Shown here: in pieces, positions 60,706 through 64,000 of the stretch
Position numbering within the stretch: position 1 is the first letter of the stretch
Layout of the letters: every line of letters starts with the position of its first letter
From: Pararhodobacter aggregans
GTDB lineage: Bacteria; Pseudomonadota; Alphaproteobacteria; Rhodobacterales; Rhodobacteraceae
Length of the DNA: 64,000 bases
NCBI RefSeq assembly: GCF_003075525.1
Contig: NZ_QDDR01000004.1
Span: forward strand, 248,001 to 312,000
Direction of reading: 5' to 3'
Notes under the pieces: generated by a model
Database searches by the model: none
Told to the model about the DNA's origin: nothing
The model's input: only the letters and a program-made list of their open reading frames with translations
Program-made: the position numbers and the translations under genes

Positions 60706-61392
60706 TCAGTACGACGCGGCGTTGTCGATGTGGAAATTGTAAAGCGTCCGGGCCGAGCCGTAGCGCTTGAACTCTTCGGGCTTGGCATCGGCGCCCGCGC
60801 GTTCCAGCAGCTCTTTCAGGATCTCGATATGCTCGGCGCGCATTTCTTTCTCGACGCAATCGGCGCCGAGGCTTTTCACCGTGCCGCGCACGAAGAGCCG
60901 AGCCTCATAAAGGCTGTCTCCCAGCGCGTCGCCCGCGTCGCCCAGCACCACCAGATTGCCACGCTGCGCCATGAAGGCGGACATGTGGCCGATGTTGCCA
61001 TGCACCACGATGTCGATCCCCTTCATCGAGATCCCGCAGCGCGAGCTGGCGTTACCCTTGATGTTCAGCAGGCCGCCATGGCCGGTGGCCCCGGCGTATT
61101 GGCTGGCATCGCCCAGGATGGTGACAACACCCGACATCATGTTCTCGGCCACGCCGGGACCGGCCGAGCCTTCGACGGTGATGCTGGCTTCCTTGTTCAT
61201 CCCGGCGGTGTAATAGCCGGTCGAGCCCTTGACGGTCACGTTCAGCGGGCCGTCCAGACCGCAGGCCATGGCATGGCTGCCGCGGGGATTGACGATGACA
61301 TAGGGTTCGTTGACCTGCGCCTTGGCGGCGGACTGCAGGGTCGTGTTGACCTCGCGCAGCTCGGTCGTGGCCATGTCGAGGGTAGTGGGCAT
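60706..61392 (-). CDS. mgsB: Glutamate synthase GXGXG-domain subunit (MgsB/GlxC)
   Basis: A 228-residue protein made of the C-terminal GltB-type right-handed beta-helix. The repeat pattern is easy to see: GPLNVTVKGSTGYYTAG, ASITVEGSAGPGVAENMMSG, VVTILGDASQYAGATG, GGLLNIKGNASSRCGISMKG, IDIVVHGNIGHMSAFMAQRG, NLVVLGDAGDALGDS. It has a structural role between the amidotransferase and synthase subunits. It starts three bases after mgsA stop and is followed 11 bp later by mgsC, so the three genes are translated together. Confidence 0.88.
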   Translation of the reverse strand: MPTTLDMATTELREVNTTLQSAAKAQVNEPYVIVNPRGSHAMACGLDGPLNVTVKGSTGYYTAGMNKEASITVEGSAGPGVAENMMSGVVTILGDASQYAGATGHGGLLNIKGNASSRCGISMKGIDIVVHGNIGHMSAFMAQRGNLVVLGDAGDALGDSLYEARLFVRGTVKSLGADCVEKEMRAEHIEILKELLERAGADAKPEEFKRYGSARTLYNFHIDNAASY

Positions 61393-61395
61393 GGA

Positions 61396-62283
61396 TCAGC
61401 GCTCCCAGAAATAGACGGTGGCGGGTTCGGGTTCCCAGACGCGGGCCCCCTCGATGCCGGGCAGATCGGCAAAGGCGCGGTACTCGCTGGCGAAGGCGAC
61501 GTAATCCTCGGTCTCGGCCATGACGGCGGGTTTGCAGGCGATCGGGTCACGGACCACGCCGAACCCGTTCTTGGTGCCGGTCACGAAGGTGAAGAAACCG
61601 TCGAGGTCCTTCAGCGTGCCTTCCAGCGCCTGGCCCAGGGTCGCACCCTCGGCAATGCGGCTGGAGATATAGGCGGCACCCACTTCGGTGTCGTTCTCGG
61701 TCTTGGTGTAGATGCCCTTTTTGGCCAGCTTGCGGCGCATGTCGTTGTGGTTCGACAGCGAACCGTTATGCACCAGGCACTGGTCCGAAGCGGTCGAGAA
61801 CGGATGCGCGCCCAGCGTGGTCACGGCGCTTTCGGTGGCCATCCGGGTGTGGCCGATACCGTGGCTGCCGCCCATGGCGCGCAGGCCGAAGCGCTCGGCC
61901 ACGTCCTTGGGCAGGCCCACTTCCTTGAAGATCTCCATGCTCTCGCCGACGCCCATGACGCGCAGCTTCCTGTCCTCGAGGAAAGCGAGCGCTGCGGCTT
62001 CGGTGTCCAGCGGCAGGGTCAGGACGGCATGCGTGTCGACGACGCGGATCGTCACCGGCGCGCCGACGGCGGCGGCCAGCGCCCCCTCGAGACCCGCGAA
62101 ATCGGTGTCGGGCGTGTCGGATTGCACGGTGATTTTCAGCTTGCCGTGTTCATCGCCATAAATCGCGATCCCGGCGCTGTCGGGGCCGCGGTCGGTCATG
62201 GTGATAAGCATGTCGGTGAGCATGTCGCCCAGCTTCGGGCGCAAGGCATCCTTCTTCAGGAACAAGCCGACGATCCCACACAT
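61396..62283 (-). CDS. mgsA: Class II glutamine amidotransferase subunit (MgsA/GlxB)
   Basis: A 295-residue Ntn-type amidotransferase. The nucleophile Cys2 is exposed after removal of Met1 (MCGIVGLFLKKD), which fixes the start at ATG 62283. Further marks are MTDRGPDSAGIAIYGDEHG near residue 32, GIGHTRMATESAVTTLGAHPFS near residue 148 (Arg for glutamine binding) and LVHNGSLSNHNDMRRKLAKKG near residue 170. It corresponds to the N-terminal domain of GltB as a separate protein and would release an amine from the gamma-glutamyl donor. First gene of the mgsABC-gmaS operon, divergent from the XRE-cupin regulator. Confidence 0.9.
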   Translation of the reverse strand: MCGIVGLFLKKDALRPKLGDMLTDMLITMTDRGPDSAGIAIYGDEHGKLKITVQSDTPDTDFAGLEGALAAAVGAPVTIRVVDTHAVLTLPLDTEAAALAFLEDRKLRVMGVGESMEIFKEVGLPKDVAERFGLRAMGGSHGIGHTRMATESAVTTLGAHPFSTASDQCLVHNGSLSNHNDMRRKLAKKGIYTKTENDTEVGAAYISSRIAEGATLGQALEGTLKDLDGFFTFVTGTKNGFGVVRDPIACKPAVMAETEDYVAFASEYRAFADLPGIEGARVWEPEPATVYFWER

Positions 62284-62342
62284 GGTTTCCTCCATCTGAT
62301 CTGGGGGGCCGCGTCTGCGGCTCTCTGCAACATGATTAGCAG

Positions 62343-62373
62343 GAAACTTTTTGTCTCGACAAGAAACTTTTGC
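62343..62373. promoter_or_regulatory. Direct repeats GAAACTTTT upstream of mgsA
   Basis: GAAACTTTT occurs at 62343-62351 and 62363-62371, exactly 20 bp apart (two helical turns). Between them is a short dyad TTGTC-TC-GACAA (62351-62362). The site is 60-90 bp upstream of the mgsA-like start. The AAACTTTTGC end resembles the AAACTTTGC arm of the palindrome at 62657-62689, so the same regulator may bind both. Confidence 0.5.
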
Positions 62374-62656
62374 GACTGGGGTGAAGAAAGTCTGCAGCAG
62401 CAGTCAGCCCGGGCGCCTGCTGCCCGGAACACCGGATTTTCAGGGCTTTGCCTGCCAAACGGGCGGAAATGGAAAGGGGATTCGGGCCCGGTTGTCCCCA
62501 ATCTGCCAGCGCCAGCGCGGCGAAAGGCACGCCGGCACGACAGCCCCGGCGAATCGCCCCCGGGCGAGTCGCCCCGCGCCTGCCCGTCGCGCGGCAAAAG
62601 GAAGCGCCGCCCCGCCCCGTTTGAGGGCAGAAGCCGGGCCAATCCCGGGGGTTTCT

Positions 62657-62689
62657 GCAAAGTCTTTGAAACTGGTTCAAAAACTTTGC
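62657..62689. promoter_or_regulatory. 33-bp palindrome upstream of the XRE-cupin regulator
   Basis: Outer arms GCAAAGT (62657-62663) and ACTTTGC (62683-62689), and inner arms TTTGAA (62665-62670) and TTCAAA (62676-62681), all share one centre at 62673. It lies 83 bp upstream of the regulator start and is a strong candidate for its operator. The rest of the gap 62284-62771 is G+C-rich and holds no recognisable gene. Confidence 0.6.
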
Positions 62690-62771
62690 ATCATGGGAAT
62701 GATCGGGGTTGCCGGGCGGATCACTGGAAAAGTCGCGCGATTGACCGTAGTGCTGAAGAGAGAGTGTCCAG

Positions 62772-63422
62772 ATGACCAAAGGCGTGGGGCCGGAAAGCGT
62801 GTCCAAGCTGACCCAAGATCCGCACAGCGTGCGCGAAGAGCGGGAAAAAATCCTCGAGGTCGCGATCGGCCGCGAGGTCCGCAACTATCGCAAGCAGCAG
62901 AACATCACCGTGGCCGAGTTGTCGAAGCTCACGGACCTGTCCATCGGCATGCTGTCGAAGATCGAGAACGGCAATACCTCGCCTTCGCTGACCACGCTGC
63001 AGACACTGGCCAATGCGCTCTCGGTGCCGCTGACCGCCTTCTTCAAAGGCTATGAGGAACGCCGACAGGCGGTGCATACCAAGGCGGGCCGCGGGGTCGA
63101 GATCGAGCGCGCGGGCACCCGGGCCGGGCACCAGTACAAACTTCTGGGACACATCGGATCCAATTCCAGCGGCGTGATCGTCGAACCCTATCTGATCCAA
63201 CTGACCTCGGAATCCGACACCTTCAAGACCTTCCAGCACGAAGGGATCGAGATGATCTACATGCTGGAGGGCAAGGTCGATTACCGCCACGGCTCGGACA
63301 TGTTCCCGCTGGAGCCGGGCGATACGCTGTTCTTCGATGCCGATGCGCCGCACGGGCCCGAACGCCTGGTGCAACTGCCTGCGCGCTACCTGTCGATCAT
63401 CAGCTACCCGCGCGAGAAGTAA
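62772..63422 (+). CDS. XRE-cupin transcriptional regulator
   Basis: A 216-residue regulator. Helix-turn-helix: IGREVRNYRKQQNITVAELSKLTDLSIGMLSKIENGNTSPSLTTLQTLANAL (residues 32-85). The C-terminal cupin domain has EGIEMIYMLEGKVDYRHGSDMFPLEPGDTLFFDADAPHGPERL (residues 155-200), with conserved His/Glu positions. It is divergent from mgsABC-gmaS and similar regulators accompany glx/mgs genes in related bacteria, so it is the probable switch for the methylamine operon. Two candidate operators are in the 488-bp gap. Confidence 0.9.
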   Translation: MTKGVGPESVSKLTQDPHSVREEREKILEVAIGREVRNYRKQQNITVAELSKLTDLSIGMLSKIENGNTSPSLTTLQTLANALSVPLTAFFKGYEERRQAVHTKAGRGVEIERAGTRAGHQYKLLGHIGSNSSGVIVEPYLIQLTSESDTFKTFQHEGIEMIYMLEGKVDYRHGSDMFPLEPGDTLFFDADAPHGPERLVQLPARYLSIISYPREK

Positions 63423-63427
63423 CGGAA

Positions 63428-63452
63428 AAGGCCCCCGGATCGCGGGGGCCTT
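63428..63452. terminator. Bidirectional terminator between convergent genes
   Basis: AAGGCCCCCG (63428-63437) and CGGGGGCCTT (63443-63452) form a perfect 10-bp stem with a 5-base loop. Short A and T runs flank it (AAAA before, TT after). It sits in the 33-bp gap between the XRE-cupin gene and the converging DUF3445 gene and likely stops both transcripts. Confidence 0.7.
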
Positions 63453-63455
63453 CGG

Positions 63456-64000
63456 TCATTTCTGCAAGGGCGGTTCGGTCTCCAGATCGGCCCAGACCCC
63501 GGGCGAGGTCGGCAGACCGTCGTCATGGCGACTGAGATAGTCGATCATCAGCGGGCGATTGGCAATGAAGCCCTTATAGGTGGCCAGTTCCTCGGGCAGG
63601 TCGCGGATCACCCGATGCAGGCGGCGGCCCCATTTCGGCACGGTCACCAGATCCTGAAAGGCGATCAAATAGCAGCGGATCGGGAAGACCAGCGCATTGG
63701 ACCGCGGCAGCCGGTAGAAGGTCTGCAATTCGACCCTCAGATGCTGCTTGGCGCCGATGTTCTCTGCCGTGAGTTCGGTCTTCTGGATGCCCCATTTGTG
63801 GTAATTCTCGGGGCTGGTATCCAGCAGCGGATTGACCGTCATAGTCCAGTTCAGCCGCCGCGCCGGGGCGCCCTGCTGCACATTCATCAGGAATTTCAGC
63901 GCGCGCTTGAAGATCCCCAGCTCGTGCGCCAGCGGCACCGGGGCGTGCCACTCGAAGAAATTCATGCCGATGTCGAAATCGAGCGACCAGTCGGCCTGCG
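63456..64000 (-). CDS. DUF3445 / heme-dependent oxidative N-demethylase-like protein, C-terminal part (cut by window end)
   Basis: The frame is open to the window edge; at the edge it reads QADWSLDFDIGMNFFEWHAPVP. The visible part (about 180 residues) has the DUF3445 marks: WSLDFDIG...HAPVP, ARRLNWTMTVNPLLD, LRVELQTFYRLPRSNALVFPIRCYLIAF, and PEELATYKGF. This family includes the alpha subunit of heme-dependent oxidative N-demethylase and subunits of the dimethylamine monooxygenase (Dmm), which remove a methyl group from dimethylamine. An internal ATG at 63965 is not the true start. Position next to the N-methylglutamate genes supports a methylated-amine role. The full gene and partner subunits lie beyond the window. 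Confidence 0.78.
   Translation of the reverse strand, partial: QADWSLDFDIGMNFFEWHAPVPLAHELGIFKRALKFLMNVQQGAPARRLNWTMTVNPLLDTSPENYHKWGIQKTELTAENIGAKQHLRVELQTFYRLPRSNALVFPIRCYLIAFQDLVTVPKWGRRLHRVIRDLPEELATYKGFIANRPLMIDYLSRHDDGLPTSPGVWADLETEPPLQK

Overview
The window is about 65% G+C, has tightly packed operons with ATGA/TGATG start-stop overlaps, and leaves long antisense frames open. Gene content points to an alphaproteobacterium, most likely Rhodobacterales (Paracoccus/Roseobacter type): an N-methylglutamate cluster with amtB beside it, an EPS-type MarR regulator next to wecBC, GlxA-type regulators, and a peptide transporter. No rRNA, tRNA, CRISPR array, insertion sequence or prophage was seen.

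Region 1 (1-11348, + strand) is an aromatic-acid catabolic block behind the end of an IclR regulator. It holds a LigB-type extradiol dioxygenase, three consecutive RraA/LigK-type aldolase-fold genes, a large amidohydrolase, an unknown 104-aa protein, a Rieske ferredoxin, an MhpA-type flavin hydroxylase, a 4-oxalomesaconate hydratase (LigJ), a 4-hydroxybenzoate 3-hydroxylase (PobA) and an aldehyde dehydrogenase. PobA, LigJ and LigK fit the protocatechuate 4,5-cleavage or gallate route. LigC and LigI are not visible, so the true substrate of the first operon is open.

Region 2 (11367-24809) starts with a GlxA-type regulator, divergent from an M20 deacylase, an aromatic-type aminotransferase, an isonitrile-hydratase-like DJ-1 protein, an aldehyde dehydrogenase and a ThDP decarboxylase. 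A peptide-type ABC transporter follows. In order, these could hydrate, deacylate, transaminate, decarboxylate and oxidise an N-modified (possibly aromatic) amino acid. This is an inference and the most novel-looking module here.

Region 3 (24273-27080, - strand) is a two-component Rieske oxygenase (VanB-type reductase, phthalate-type oxygenase) with a MarR regulator. Region 4 (27715-36183) has a 7TM hybrid kinase, a degenerate stretch, an AraC regulator and a three-gene envelope set (DUF3137-like membrane protein, periplasmic VWA protein, secreted protein).

Region 5 (36811-45287) is a surface-polysaccharide locus: PglC/PglD/PglE-like genes converge on a glycosyltransferase, an A+T-richer pair (multi-pass protein and Wzy-like polymerase), wecC, wecB and an EPS-type MarR gene. 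A Xre-RES toxin-antitoxin pair follows (45722-46809).

Region 6 (46947-64000) is a methylated-amine locus: amtB with a 58-aa membrane protein, SoxBDAG/MgdABCD, a GlxA-type regulator, a CHASE-like hybrid kinase, GlnT/GmaS, three glutamate-synthase-like subunits (MgsABC/GlxBCD), a divergent XRE-cupin regulator, and at the right edge a DUF3445 (heme-dependent N-demethylase) gene cut by the window. Read together: dimethylamine to methylamine (DUF3445), to gamma-glutamylmethylamide (GmaS), to N-methylglutamate (MgsABC), to glutamate plus a C1 unit (MgdABCD), with AmtB bringing in (methyl)ammonium.
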